A model generated the notes under the pieces. That model searched no databases and was not told the origin of the DNA. It worked only from the letters and a program-made list of their open reading frames with translations. Of a stretch of DNA of 64,000 bases, positions 9,387 to 18,051 are shown in pieces (position 1 is the first letter of the stretch; every line of letters starts with the position of its first letter). Location: NCBI GenBank assembly GCA_000244995.1, contig CM001438.1, positions 1,356,921 through 1,420,920 of the forward strand, given 5' to 3'. Position numbers and translations under genes: made by a program. Origin of the DNA: Burkholderiales bacterium JOSHI_001 (GTDB lineage: Bacteria > Pseudomonadota > Gammaproteobacteria > Burkholderiales > Burkholderiaceae_C).

Positions 9387-10280
9387 ATGACCACCGTTGA
9401 CATCTGCATCGCCACCTACAAGCGCGCCGAGTGGCTGAAGCAGTTGCTCGACAGCCTGGCAGACCAGGACCTGCCCGAAGCCACCCGGATGCGCGCCATC
9501 GTGGTCGACAATGACCCCGCCGAGTCCGGCCGGGCCGTGGTGGAGCGTTTCGCCTCGGACCGGCTGCAGGTGGTTTACTTCACGCAGCAGGTCAAGAACA
9601 TCTCGCTCACCCGGAATGTGGCCCTCGACCATGCCGAGGCCGACTGGCTTGCACTGGTCGATGACGATGAATTTGTGCCCCGCCATTGGCTGAGCACCCT
9701 GTTGGCATGCCAGCGGCGCTTTGAGGCCGATGCAGTGTTTGGCCCGGTGGGGGGCTTGCTGCCGGCGGATGCGCCCGCGTGGATTCGCAGCGGAGGCTTC
9801 TTCGACCCGCAGGTCCGCAGCACCGGGTCCGTGCTTCCCTTCGGCGCCTGCAACAACGCACTGCTGTCAAAGCGCTTGCTTCGCAACGGAATTCGCTTCG
9901 ACCCGCGCTTCGGCCTGACCGGGGGCGAGGACACCCACTTTTTTCACCGCCTGTCCAGTCAGGGTGCACGCTTGATCTGGTGCCAGGAGGCACAGGTCAG
10001 CGAGCACCTGCCTGCCGCGCGCCTGTCGCTGGGCTGGATTCTGCGGCGCCAGTTCCGCGGTGGCCAGTCCTATGCCGACATCGTGGGGCGACCGAACGGC
10101 CCCTTGCGGGTGCTGGGGTGGCTGTCCGTCAGAACGGGTCTGCTGCTGGCTGCGCTGGCATGGGCGGTGTTGTCCATCCCCGGGGGCTTCGGTGCCGTGC
10201 TTCGCGCCTTCGGCAAGGTCGCTGCGAATGCCGGACAGATCAGCACGGTGTTCCACTACCGCTTCAATGAATATCGGTAA
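9387..10280 (+). CDS. Glycosyltransferase family 2 with C-terminal membrane helix
   Basis: 297 residues. The GT-A start is VDICIATYKRAEWLKQLLDS, the DxD metal motif is in LALVDDDEFVP, and LTGGEDTHFFHRL carries the GGED acceptor/base motif common in GT2 enzymes of EPS clusters. One hydrophobic stretch near residues 245-268 probably anchors it to the inner membrane. It is separated from the beta-helix gene by 156 bases with no obvious promoter and is followed at once by the fucosyltransferase-like gene. Donor and acceptor unknown. Confidence 0.92.
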   Translation: MTTVDICIATYKRAEWLKQLLDSLADQDLPEATRMRAIVVDNDPAESGRAVVERFASDRLQVVYFTQQVKNISLTRNVALDHAEADWLALVDDDEFVPRHWLSTLLACQRRFEADAVFGPVGGLLPADAPAWIRSGGFFDPQVRSTGSVLPFGACNNALLSKRLLRNGIRFDPRFGLTGGEDTHFFHRLSSQGARLIWCQEAQVSEHLPAARLSLGWILRRQFRGGQSYADIVGRPNGPLRVLGWLSVRTGLLLAALAWAVLSIPGGFGAVLRAFGKVAANAGQISTVFHYRFNEYR

Positions 10281-10286
10281 ATCTTG

Positions 10287-11369
10287 GTGAGCTTGCCCCG
10301 CTTGTGCATTCCCAGGGTCCATGGCCGGGGTTCCGGACTGGGCAATGAACTCATTCCGTGGGCCCGCGCCTACCTCATGTCCACGGTCATGAACGGGGAC
10401 TGCGTCACCCCGGCCTTCGGCTTGAACGAACGGGCCTACCACCGCTTCTTCGGTACGCCGAGGTGGGACTGGCTGTGGCAGCGGTCGCTGTTGAAGGTGC
10501 TGCCTGTGGTGAACTTCAGCGAGCGGGACCATGCGGAACATGGCGGGGGTGACGTGTGCGATGCCTTCGCTTCATTCGCTGCGGCCCGCTTGCCGCGCGA
10601 AGGCATGTGCCTGGTCTCGACCAGCGGCATGTGGGGCGGCTTGCAGCATGTGCAGCGCGGCTTCGAGTTCGTGCGAGGCAAGTTGTACGGCGCGCGCTGG
10701 TCGGCGGCCAACCTGGCGCAACTGGCACGTCGCCTGGACCCGGACAAGCCCACGGTGGCCATGCACGTGCGCCTTGGCGACTTCTCCAGTGGACGTGAAC
10801 CGCTGGAGGCCTACCGAGGCGAGTTCAACGTTTCGATACCCTTGCAGTGGTTCATCGAAATAGGCACCCGGCTTCGGCAAGCCTGGGGCGACCGATTGCA
10901 GTTCCAGGTCTTTTCCGACGGGACCCCGGAACAACTGGCTCCCTTGATCAAGGCCGTTGGACCGGTGGACACGTCCTGCACCTGGCCATCGGATGTGTCC
11001 GACCTGCTCGCGATGTCCTCCGCGGACCTCTTGGTCTGTTCGATTTCGTCCTACAGCCTCTGGGCGGCAGCGCTCTCGAAAGGCCCCTACCTCTGGTTCG
11101 CACCGCAACTGCAGGTTCACGAGGGATCTTGGGGTTCGATCTGGGGTCATGAACCGGGCCAGGGTGCCGATGCCAGCTTGACCGTCAGGTCGCTCCGTGC
11201 CGAGATGAATGGTCCATCCCCAGCGAACCGGTGCTTTGCCCACTGGCCAGGCTCCGAACTGGATGCCGCCATGATGGAGTCGCTGGAGCAGTGTCTGAGC
11301 CGCCGCCGCAGAACGGCGGACTTGGTCCGGTTCGGCGTCGTACCGATCCGCCGGGCTGCCCAGGGCTGA
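10287..11369 (+). CDS. GT11-like (alpha-1,2-fucosyltransferase-type) glycosyltransferase
   Basis: 360 residues, divergent. Support for GT11 is the motif HVRLGDF near residue 156, like the H-x-R-x-x-D donor site of alpha-1,2/alpha-1,6 fucosyltransferases. A late SISSYSLWAAAL resembles the family S-x-F-S-W-W-A motif, and FQVFSDG matches the usual strand between them. GDP-fucose synthase at the left edge makes fucose a sensible donor. The start is uncertain: TTG at 10284 and GTG at 10287 are adjacent and in frame, and no strong ribosome site is seen. Slightly less GC-rich than neighbours. Confidence 0.7.
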   Translation: MSLPRLCIPRVHGRGSGLGNELIPWARAYLMSTVMNGDCVTPAFGLNERAYHRFFGTPRWDWLWQRSLLKVLPVVNFSERDHAEHGGGDVCDAFASFAAARLPREGMCLVSTSGMWGGLQHVQRGFEFVRGKLYGARWSAANLAQLARRLDPDKPTVAMHVRLGDFSSGREPLEAYRGEFNVSIPLQWFIEIGTRLRQAWGDRLQFQVFSDGTPEQLAPLIKAVGPVDTSCTWPSDVSDLLAMSSADLLVCSISSYSLWAAALSKGPYLWFAPQLQVHEGSWGSIWGHEPGQGADASLTVRSLRAEMNGPSPANRCFAHWPGSELDAAMMESLEQCLSRRRRTADLVRFGVVPIRRAAQG

Positions 11370-11398
11370 ATGGGCGCTACATTGGCGCTGGCGCCCAT
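11370..11398 (+). terminator. Hairpin directly after GT11-like stop
   Basis: Stem ATGGGCGC / GCGCCCAT (8 bp, perfect) with a 13-base loop begins at the base after the stop codon. No U-run follows, so termination strength is doubtful; it may instead separate or attenuate expression of the methyltransferase downstream. Confidence 0.4.
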
Positions 11399-11482
11399 CC
11401 CCTTCGGGCGATGCAGGCGTGCGGCGCGGCGGGTGCGTGTCGCAAGCGGCTCGATTTGAAGTGGACGAGCGAGGCATCCAGC

Positions 11483-12379
11483 ATGAAGGAATTGTTGAAA
11501 CGGTTCCGGCACCACGTGCGCAAGTTCATCGGCGTGGAAGCGCAAATGGCCCGGCTGGAGAAGCAGCAGCAACTGCTGCTGGAGACCCTTTCGCTGCTGC
11601 GGCATTCGGTGATCGATTCCAACGCGGTGAAGTCAACCGAAACCTACCGGCAATGCGCGGAGATCGTCGCCCTGTTGTCACCCATGGATGTGGAAGGCGC
11701 GCGTTATGTGCGGGTGGGTCGGCAGAACGATGGCGGCTACGTGATGGTCGACAACTTCAGCGGGGACACGGTCGATGCCGCCTACAGTTTTGGCATCAAC
11801 GACGACGTGTCCTGGGACACTGCGGTCGCGCAGCGGGGCATCGATGTCTTCATGTTCGACCACACCATCGATGCGCTGCCGGCCGCCCATCCCAGGTTCC
11901 ACTTTCGGCGCCTTGGCGTCACGGGCGCCGTGCAGGGCCCCGACCTGAGGACGCTCACCGAGCACATTCGCGAGAACGGCCACGCCCAATCGCGGCGACT
12001 GATCCTGAAGATGGATGTGGAAGCCTGTGAATGGGATGTCTTCCAGCAGACACCTTCCGAAGTGATCGAGCAGTTTTCCCAGATCGTGATGGAAGTGCAT
12101 GAACTGTGTCCGACGCGAGGACCTGCGCACCACGACGCTGTTGTCCAGTCGCTTCGAAAGCTGAACCTGACGCACCAATGCGTTCATGTGCACGCCAACA
12201 TCAATTGCACGCCCCTCTGGATTGGCGACAAGGTGCTGCCGGACCTCATGGAAGTGACCTGTGTGCGGCGCAGCGACGTGCAGGGGCGCTTGGTGGAAAA
12301 CCGCCGGACATTCCCCACCGCGCTGGACCAGCCGACCTACGCCGGGCTTCCTGACCTGAACCTGGGGTACTTCCGCTAG
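11483..12379 (+). CDS. FkbM-family SAM-dependent methyltransferase
   Basis: 298 residues starting MKELLKRFRHHVRKF; longer in-frame starts lie in untranslated-looking sequence. Residues about 20-45 form a Gln/Leu-rich likely coiled coil (QMARLEKQQQLLLETLSLL). The catalytic part shows GRQNDGGYVMVDNF, SFGINDDVSWD, FMFDHTIDALPAAHP and LILKMDVEACEWDVF. These correspond to the FkbM pattern D-G-G-Y...G-x-x-x-D...K-x-D-x-E-x-x-E, and EVHEL follows. It probably O-methylates a sugar of the polysaccharide. Last gene of the plus-strand half; it converges on the minus-strand half seven bases later. Confidence 0.83.
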   Translation: MKELLKRFRHHVRKFIGVEAQMARLEKQQQLLLETLSLLRHSVIDSNAVKSTETYRQCAEIVALLSPMDVEGARYVRVGRQNDGGYVMVDNFSGDTVDAAYSFGINDDVSWDTAVAQRGIDVFMFDHTIDALPAAHPRFHFRRLGVTGAVQGPDLRTLTEHIRENGHAQSRRLILKMDVEACEWDVFQQTPSEVIEQFSQIVMEVHELCPTRGPAHHDAVVQSLRKLNLTHQCVHVHANINCTPLWIGDKVLPDLMEVTCVRRSDVQGRLVENRRTFPTALDQPTYAGLPDLNLGYFR

Positions 12380-12385
12380 ACCTGT

Positions 12386-14698
12386 TCAGCCCAGCACCTG
12401 AACCGCCCTGGCAATGCCTTCGGCCATGTTCTCGCTCATGGTTTCGATGGTGTAAAGCGCCGCGTCCCGGGCCGCGCCTTCGCTCAGGCGGCGGTGTGCG
12501 TCGGGGCGGGTCAGCAGGTCCGCACAGGCGCTGACGAAAGCCCCCAGCTCATCGGCCGTCATCAGGCCGTTCTCGCCGTGGCGCAGGTAGTCGATCTCGG
12601 GCGAATGCAGGTGGCAGTCGGTGGTGACCATGGGCAGCCCGGCCACGAAGGCATCCAGGATGCCCAGGCCCACCAGGCCAGGGTTCAGCAGCAGCTGCGC
12701 AGCGCGCAGGCACACCGCCTTGTCGCGGCCGTACTGGGCGCCCAGGAAGCGCAGCCAGGGGTGCTGCGTGGCCGCGGCCTTCACCAGCGCGGCGTCCGGC
12801 CCGTTGCCTACCACCACCAGGCGGAAGCCGGGCACCTGTTGCGCCAGCGCCTGCGCGGCCTGCAGCAGGAAGGGGATGCGCTTTTCCGGGTACAGCGAGC
12901 CGATGTACAGGCCGATGGGACCGTCGCCCAGTAGGTGGCGTGCACGAAAATCCTGCACGTCCTGCGCCGTGATCGTCGCGCATTGCCGGGCCAGCGCAGA
13001 GGTGTCCACCGCGTTCTTCACCGTGCAAATGTGTTCGGCCGGGAAACCCAGGCTCTGCAGGTAGCGGGCGGTGAGCCCGGTGTAGGCGAACCACCAGTCC
13101 ACCCGCGTGGCCAGCAGGCGCTTCAGGCGTTCCGACAGGCCCTGCGGACGTTGGGCCTGGAAGTTGCGGCCGTGGCCCCAGTAGGCCAGGCGCGGCGGCC
13201 GACGCACGGTCATCAAGGCCAGGTTGTAGATCAGGCTGTTTTCCTGCGTCACGATCACCAGGTCGGCGCCCACCAGTTCGTCGCGCAGCGGCTGCCACAC
13301 CAGGCGCCCGCCGGCCAGGTAGCGGCAGGGCACCTTGCGCGCCCAGGTGAGCCGGCCACTGTCGCCCTTGCTGAGTTCAGCCGGCGAAGCGTCGCCGTGC
13401 ACCAGCACGAATTCGATGCCACGCGCTTCCAGGTTGTCGCGCAGGTGCCGGAACAGGGCCTCGCGGTAGTGGGGCAGGCGGCGCTGCACGCACACCACGC
13501 GCGGGCGCCGCACGAAGCGGCTTTCCGGCAGCGGCGGGGTGATGCCGACCGCCTGCCGCGTGGCGTCGGCCATGCCGGCGGCGGCATTGGCCATGCTGAA
13601 TGGGGCCACGCAGGCCAGGCCGGCGGCCTGGAAGCGCTGGTGCAGCGCAGGGTCCTGCAGCAACTGGGTGGCGGCGTCCACCCACAGAGGCACCTCCAGC
13701 GGCAGCACGTGGCCGCTGACGCCGTCGCGCACGATCTCGCCGGCCGCGCCCGCGTGCGGCGACACGATCACCGGCACGCCGGCCAGCGCCGCTTCGTTGG
13801 CCACCACGCCCCAGGGGTCCCACAGCGATGGGAACAGGAAGATTCGGGAACGCCGGTACCAACCCGGCAGATCGCCTTGCGTCACATGCCCGACAAACTG
13901 CACCTGGACCTGCGGTCCCAGGGTGTCGGCCAGAGCGCGCAGGTCGCCTTCCTGGGGGCCGCTGCCCAGGAAGGCCATGGTCACCGGCCGGCCCAGGCGC
14001 TGGGCCACGCCCTGGGCCACCCGCAGTGCAAAGCCGCCGTTTTTCACCGGGGCCAGACGCCCGCTGAACAGCAGGTCGATGTCGCGCGGCGCGCTGCCGT
14101 CGGGCGACCAGTTGGCGGTGGTGTTGGCACACAGCGGCGAGAAGTGGATGCGGTCCTTGGGCACGCCAAATCCGCGCAGCAGCCGGAAGCCGCCATGGCT
14201 GGCCACCGCGAAGCTGCGGCTGAAGGCGAACACCAGGTGCCGCACCAACCGGTGCACCGGGCTGAGCCGCGCTTCCGACGCCTGGGTGCCATCGGTCATC
14301 ACCACATGGGCCGCGCCGTTCAGCACCGCGTAGGCTACCGCCATCAGGTGCGTGGGGTTGTAGCCGGTGGTGATCACCACCTGCGGCCTGAAGCGGGTCA
14401 GCGCCCCCCAGATGTCAGGGTTGTAGTGGATGAAGCGGCCCTGGCGCTCCACCAGCCTGCCATCGAGGTACTCGTGCTCATGCGCCAGCGGGGGCAGGTC
14501 CCATTGGCGGTCCGGCTCGGTGTGCGCGGCGTAGAACACGCGCAATTCGATGCCAGGGTCCTGCGCCAGCAGGTTGTAAACCGGCACCCGATAGGGCGCC
14601 GGGATGTTGGTCACCACCGCCAGGCGGATGCGGTGCTCAGGGCTGGCAGGGGCAGGGGAAGCGTCTGGTGGCGGCAGGGCGGGCACGGGAAGGGGCAC
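12386..14698 (-). CDS. Tandem GT4-GT4 fusion glycosyltransferase
   Basis: 770 residues from a GTG start, about twice the usual length, with two complete GT-B units. Unit 1 (about 20-375) starts RLAVVTNIPAPYRVPVYNLL, has LLFSGRLAPVKNGGFAL and SLWDPWGVVANEAALAGVPV, where Asp replaces the first Glu of E-x7-E. Unit 2 (about 395-770) starts RVVCVQRRLPHYREALFRHL, has GLYIGSLYPEKRIPFLLQA and NPGLVGLGILDAFVAGLPMV, a known variant lacking the first Glu. It could add two consecutive sugars, or one unit may be structural. Last gene of the minus-strand half, 39 bases after the small membrane protein. Confidence 0.9.
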   Translation of the reverse strand: MPLPVPALPPPDASPAPASPEHRIRLAVVTNIPAPYRVPVYNLLAQDPGIELRVFYAAHTEPDRQWDLPPLAHEHEYLDGRLVERQGRFIHYNPDIWGALTRFRPQVVITTGYNPTHLMAVAYAVLNGAAHVVMTDGTQASEARLSPVHRLVRHLVFAFSRSFAVASHGGFRLLRGFGVPKDRIHFSPLCANTTANWSPDGSAPRDIDLLFSGRLAPVKNGGFALRVAQGVAQRLGRPVTMAFLGSGPQEGDLRALADTLGPQVQVQFVGHVTQGDLPGWYRRSRIFLFPSLWDPWGVVANEAALAGVPVIVSPHAGAAGEIVRDGVSGHVLPLEVPLWVDAATQLLQDPALHQRFQAAGLACVAPFSMANAAAGMADATRQAVGITPPLPESRFVRRPRVVCVQRRLPHYREALFRHLRDNLEARGIEFVLVHGDASPAELSKGDSGRLTWARKVPCRYLAGGRLVWQPLRDELVGADLVIVTQENSLIYNLALMTVRRPPRLAYWGHGRNFQAQRPQGLSERLKRLLATRVDWWFAYTGLTARYLQSLGFPAEHICTVKNAVDTSALARQCATITAQDVQDFRARHLLGDGPIGLYIGSLYPEKRIPFLLQAAQALAQQVPGFRLVVVGNGPDAALVKAAATQHPWLRFLGAQYGRDKAVCLRAAQLLLNPGLVGLGILDAFVAGLPMVTTDCHLHSPEIDYLRHGENGLMTADELGAFVSACADLLTRPDAHRRLSEGAARDAALYTIETMSENMAEGIARAVQVLG

Positions 14699-14737
14699 GG
14701 CGCCCGGGCGCCACGGGCAGGGGCGGGGACGCGCGGA

Positions 14738-15097
14738 TCAGGCTTCGGTTTCCTGCGATTGTGCAATGCTTTGGTACAGGTCCACCACGCGAGCATGGTC
14801 CACCAGCAGGCCCAGCAGGCCCAGCACCACACCGCGGTTCACCATGGCGGCCGCCAGGCCCCAATCGCTTTCAAAGGGGTGGCCCGCCACCATCGCCGCC
14901 AGCCAGGTCAGTGCCACGGCCGCGGCGGCGGCCGACAAGGCCCAGTTCCGGCCGCCCAACCAGGCCGCCATCATCACCGGCAGGGCATACAACGCCCACA
15001 GGGAGAAATCACGACCGCCGAGCAGGTCACCCGCCAAGGCCGGCAAGGCCAGCATGACCAGCAGCAACTGAAGGCGAAAACGAGCACGTTGGATCAT
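14738..15097 (-). CDS. Small four-helix membrane protein, unknown function
   Basis: 119 residues starting MIQRARFRLQLLLVML. The longer frame back to 15274 is rejected because the extra residues are polar and cross two hairpins. Four hydrophobic segments at about 9-27, 32-48, 52-70 and 80-98 end in a polar tail VVDLYQSIAQSQETEA. The layout resembles the membrane sensor part of some diguanylate cyclases and histidine kinases without the output domain. An AT-rich patch (TATATTATTT on this strand, about 50 bases upstream) could hold a promoter. No family recognised; the neighbouring GTs suggest a role in EPS export or assembly. Confidence 0.65.
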   Translation of the reverse strand: MIQRARFRLQLLLVMLALPALAGDLLGGRDFSLWALYALPVMMAAWLGGRNWALSAAAAAVALTWLAAMVAGHPFESDWGLAAAMVNRGVVLGLLGLLVDHARVVDLYQSIAQSQETEA

Positions 15098-15199
15098 GAT
15101 GGGATGCCAGGTAACGATGGGCGGCACGAAAGTTCTGTCTGGGGAAATAATATAGGCTTGAGGCGTGGCAAGCGAGTGAATTGCACACGGTAGTCCTAG

Positions 15200-15213
15200 G
15201 GGGTGAGAACCCC
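15200..15213. other. Short GAGA-tetraloop hairpin
   Basis: On the plus strand GGGGT-GAGA-ACCCC forms a five-pair stem with a GNRA loop, next to the larger hairpin that follows the beta-helix B gene. Function unknown; it may be part of the same 3' structure. Confidence 0.3.
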
Positions 15214-15218
15214 ATGCC

Positions 15219-15247
15219 CACTTCGTCGGCGCAGGCGTGACGAAGTG
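15219..15247 (-). terminator. Hairpin after beta-helix B gene
   Basis: Perfect 9-bp stem CACTTCGTC / GACGAAGTG with an 11-base loop, beginning six bases past the beta-helix B stop on the minus strand. No U-run, so a factor-dependent terminator or an mRNA 3' stabiliser is as likely as intrinsic termination. Confidence 0.5.
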
Positions 15248-15252
15248 CAACT

Positions 15253-18051
15253 TCAGCGCGGATCCAGCGCGCATCCGGACGCGTCCACCACCTTGAGGGC
15301 CGGGGTGCCCGGGCAGAGGTCCTGGTGGTCAGGGATGCCGTCGCCGTCGGCGTCGAGCAACTGGGGGTCGAATCCGTGCACGATCGTGCTGGCGTGCGCC
15401 GCCACCCGCAGCGGCCAGGCCACCGGCTCACCGGTTTGCATGTCCAGGACATGGTTGCAGGACGCGGCCTGCGCGCCCGTGAAGGGGCAGGCCAGCAGGG
15501 CGGGTGCGGCCGCTGCGTTCAACAGGATGGCCGACACCTGGGCCAGCGCCGAAGGCTGCACAGGCACCAACTCCAAGCGGGCCAGGCTCAGCCAGTGCCC
15601 GGGCGCGATGCCATCCACGTCCAGCCGCGCGCCGGAGTTGCCGGAGGGCGTGTCCAGCGTGGACCGGAACAACACGCTGTGCCGGCGCCAGTCCCGCCCC
15701 GCGGTGGTGCCCAGCGGTCGGTCGGCCAGGCTGGGCCCTGCTTCGCCCGCGCCGCCCGCCCGCCGCAGCACCAGTGCCACGCGCTGGGCGTCGGAGTCGC
15801 TGGACAGGTCCACGCTCAGGCGGTACCACTGGCCGCGGCGCAGGGCCATGGGTGGCGACGACAGCCGGCTGGCCGAGCCCCCGGCCACCAGGCGCGCGCA
15901 CAGCCCGGACGGGCAGGGTTCGCGCAGCAACTGGGCCGCCTGCGGGGCGGCGTTCCAACTGCTCCAGCCCGCCAGGCCGTCCTCCAGTGCAGCATTGGGC
16001 ACCAGGTTGGCGCCGGCCACGCTGTACCAGCTGCGGCCCGCGTTGGCACTGTTGCCAGTGGCGTCGCGTGCATCGGGCAGGCCGCTGGCCGTGCCGCTTT
16101 GCCACTGGCGGAAGCTGAAGTCGCGCGTGCCGCCGGCACTGGCGTTGGACACCGCGACGGCGTCGGGTGCGTCCAGGTAGCGGTTGCCGTTGACGCTGCC
16201 GAAGCCGGCCGTGCTGCCGAAGCGCGTCTGCAGGCGCAGGCCGCTCGACCCGGGCACCACGGCGGCCATCAGGTTGCGGCTGACGCCGATGTCATGCAGG
16301 TCGCCCGCGGCACGCCGGGCGTTGCTGGTTTCCTGCAGCCACAGCTGGCCACGGCGGTTGCCGTACAGGTGGTTGGCCTCCAGTGCATGGTGGTCGCCCA
16401 CGTGCACCTGGATGCCGTTGTCGGTGTCCGCCGCGCTGTTGCCCTGCACGGTGATGCGGCTGGTTGCCAGGTCCAGGTACAGGCCCTGGGATTGGCTGTG
16501 GCGCTCTTTGTCGGGCTTGCCGGACAGCGGGCTGCGGGTGTGGGCCACGATGTTGTTGCGGATGGCACTGTCGGCGCTGGACCAGGCGTAGATGGCGCCG
16601 CAATCGTCCAGCACGCTGCAGGCGCCCAGCACCAGGTTGTTCTCCACCGTGGAGTTGCCCCACAGGCGGATGCCGTGGTAGCCGGCGTTGACGATGGTGT
16701 TGCCGCGCACCACCGAGTCCGGCCCGGCATGGATGGCGCCCTGGCTGCGCCGCGGCAGCGACAGCACGGTGTCACCGTCCAGGCGCACGCCGCTGTCGCG
16801 GATGAGGTTGTTCAATGCGGTCAGCGCCATGGCATGGCCTTCGCCCTCGAAATGCCCCCCCAGGGCGTCCAGCCCCGTGCGGGCGATCAGCGAGGACTCG
16901 ATGGTGGCGCCTCGGGTGCTGGCGGCATTCACACCGCGTTCGGCAACGTCCTGCACGCTGGCATTGCGTATGCGCACCCGCTCGCTCCGCCGCAGGTCGA
17001 TGCCGGTGCCGACGTGGTCGATGGCAACACCGTCCACCACGACATGCTGGCGATCCCGCAGGTCGATGCCCGTGTCCAGCACGCTGGCCACCACCCCGCT
17101 GCCGGGCGCTGCCGAGTCCGGTGACCAGCAGGTCAGCACGCGGGATGCAGCGTCGAAATGCCATTCGCCCGGGCTGTCCACCATCCAGGCCTGCCCCGTG
17201 AGGTAGTAGCCCCAGCCGGCTTGCAGCGGGTAGCTGGTGCTGCGCGACAGGTTGATCTGGCGGCCGGCCACAGCGGTGACTGTCGCCGTGTCGATCAGCC
17301 AGGAGGTGGTGCGCACGTGGAACTGCAGGCCCTCTTCCAGCGCTGCGCCCGCGGGCAGTTGCAGTTCCGGCCCCAGGGTCACCTGGTTGCTGCCCGTGCC
17401 GCCTCCCTGTTTGGGCACCGCATTGCCGGGCGACGGCAGGGCCAGGTAGGGCGACGCCGGGTCGTTGCCCAGGTGGCCGCGGTTGGGGTGGTGTGCCAGC
17501 GACAGCGCTCCCGCGCTGCTGAAAAGCTGCAGCGGCGTGGCCGCCAGCGTGGCACGGTGGACGGCCCCGCGCAGCGGCGACCAGGCGCTGGCGGGAATGT
17601 CCAAGCGGCCATGGATCGTGGGCGGCGCGGCGCAAGGGCGGCCGGGGTCGGTGCCGACGTAGATGGGCCGTTCGGCGGTGCCGGACGCCGGCAACTTCAA
17701 GGTCTGCTGCCACTGGCTGCCGCAGGCCAGCAGCACCGCGTCGCCGGGGCGCAGGCCGGCGCCGGCCAGGCGGCCGAAGCTGCGCCAAGGGCCTTGGCCG
17801 GGCCCCGCGGCCTGTGCGGCCAGCCCATCCAGCGCGTCGTCACCAGTCTGGCTGTTGATGTGAAAGCGACGCGCGTCGGCCGGCAGCACCCAGGACCGGG
17901 CCGGCACAGGCTGGGTCGGCACGCCGGCCAGGACCACCAGCGCGTTGGGCCCCAACTCGCGCCTTTGCACCACGCTCAGCCCCGACCCATCGGCAGCGGC
18001 CCCCAAGGCGCTGCAGGCGCTCAGCGCCAATACCAGCGCCGGGGTTCTCAT
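15253..18051 (-). CDS. Right-handed beta-helix surface lipoprotein B
   Basis: 932 residues. The ATG at 18051 overlaps the preceding WecG stop by 4 bases and gives a signal peptide with lipobox LSAC (MRTPALVLALSACSALG); the longer frame to 18702 is a shadow of WecG. Residues about 70-650 are beta-helix with many Asn/Asp turns, including YHGIRLWGNSTVENNLVLG and DCGAIYAW (483-490), the same motif as lipoprotein A. A jelly-roll-like domain follows from NLVPNAALEDGLAGW. The tail LDADGDGIPDHQDLCPGTP is a thrombospondin-3-like calcium-binding repeat ending in a Cys. It is probably exported to the outer membrane and acts on or binds the polysaccharide. Confidence 0.87.
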   Translation of the reverse strand: MRTPALVLALSACSALGAAADGSGLSVVQRRELGPNALVVLAGVPTQPVPARSWVLPADARRFHINSQTGDDALDGLAAQAAGPGQGPWRSFGRLAGAGLRPGDAVLLACGSQWQQTLKLPASGTAERPIYVGTDPGRPCAAPPTIHGRLDIPASAWSPLRGAVHRATLAATPLQLFSSAGALSLAHHPNRGHLGNDPASPYLALPSPGNAVPKQGGGTGSNQVTLGPELQLPAGAALEEGLQFHVRTTSWLIDTATVTAVAGRQINLSRSTSYPLQAGWGYYLTGQAWMVDSPGEWHFDAASRVLTCWSPDSAAPGSGVVASVLDTGIDLRDRQHVVVDGVAIDHVGTGIDLRRSERVRIRNASVQDVAERGVNAASTRGATIESSLIARTGLDALGGHFEGEGHAMALTALNNLIRDSGVRLDGDTVLSLPRRSQGAIHAGPDSVVRGNTIVNAGYHGIRLWGNSTVENNLVLGACSVLDDCGAIYAWSSADSAIRNNIVAHTRSPLSGKPDKERHSQSQGLYLDLATSRITVQGNSAADTDNGIQVHVGDHHALEANHLYGNRRGQLWLQETSNARRAAGDLHDIGVSRNLMAAVVPGSSGLRLQTRFGSTAGFGSVNGNRYLDAPDAVAVSNASAGGTRDFSFRQWQSGTASGLPDARDATGNSANAGRSWYSVAGANLVPNAALEDGLAGWSSWNAAPQAAQLLREPCPSGLCARLVAGGSASRLSSPPMALRRGQWYRLSVDLSSDSDAQRVALVLRRAGGAGEAGPSLADRPLGTTAGRDWRRHSVLFRSTLDTPSGNSGARLDVDGIAPGHWLSLARLELVPVQPSALAQVSAILLNAAAAPALLACPFTGAQAASCNHVLDMQTGEPVAWPLRVAAHASTIVHGFDPQLLDADGDGIPDHQDLCPGTPALKVVDASGCALDPR

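Noticed and set aside
15155-15185. Sigma-54-like TGGCAAG...TTGCA
   Set aside because: Spacing between the two elements is four bases too long and it points into the 3' end of a minus-strand gene.
12935-15193. 752-codon plus-strand frame across the GT4 fusion
   Set aside because: Shadow of the minus-strand fusion; Gln/His-rich with no family features.
5927-15213. Shared CCTAGG...GTGAG words at 5927 and 15195 as a common operator
   Set aside because: Different spacing, and one lies downstream rather than upstream of its beta-helix gene.
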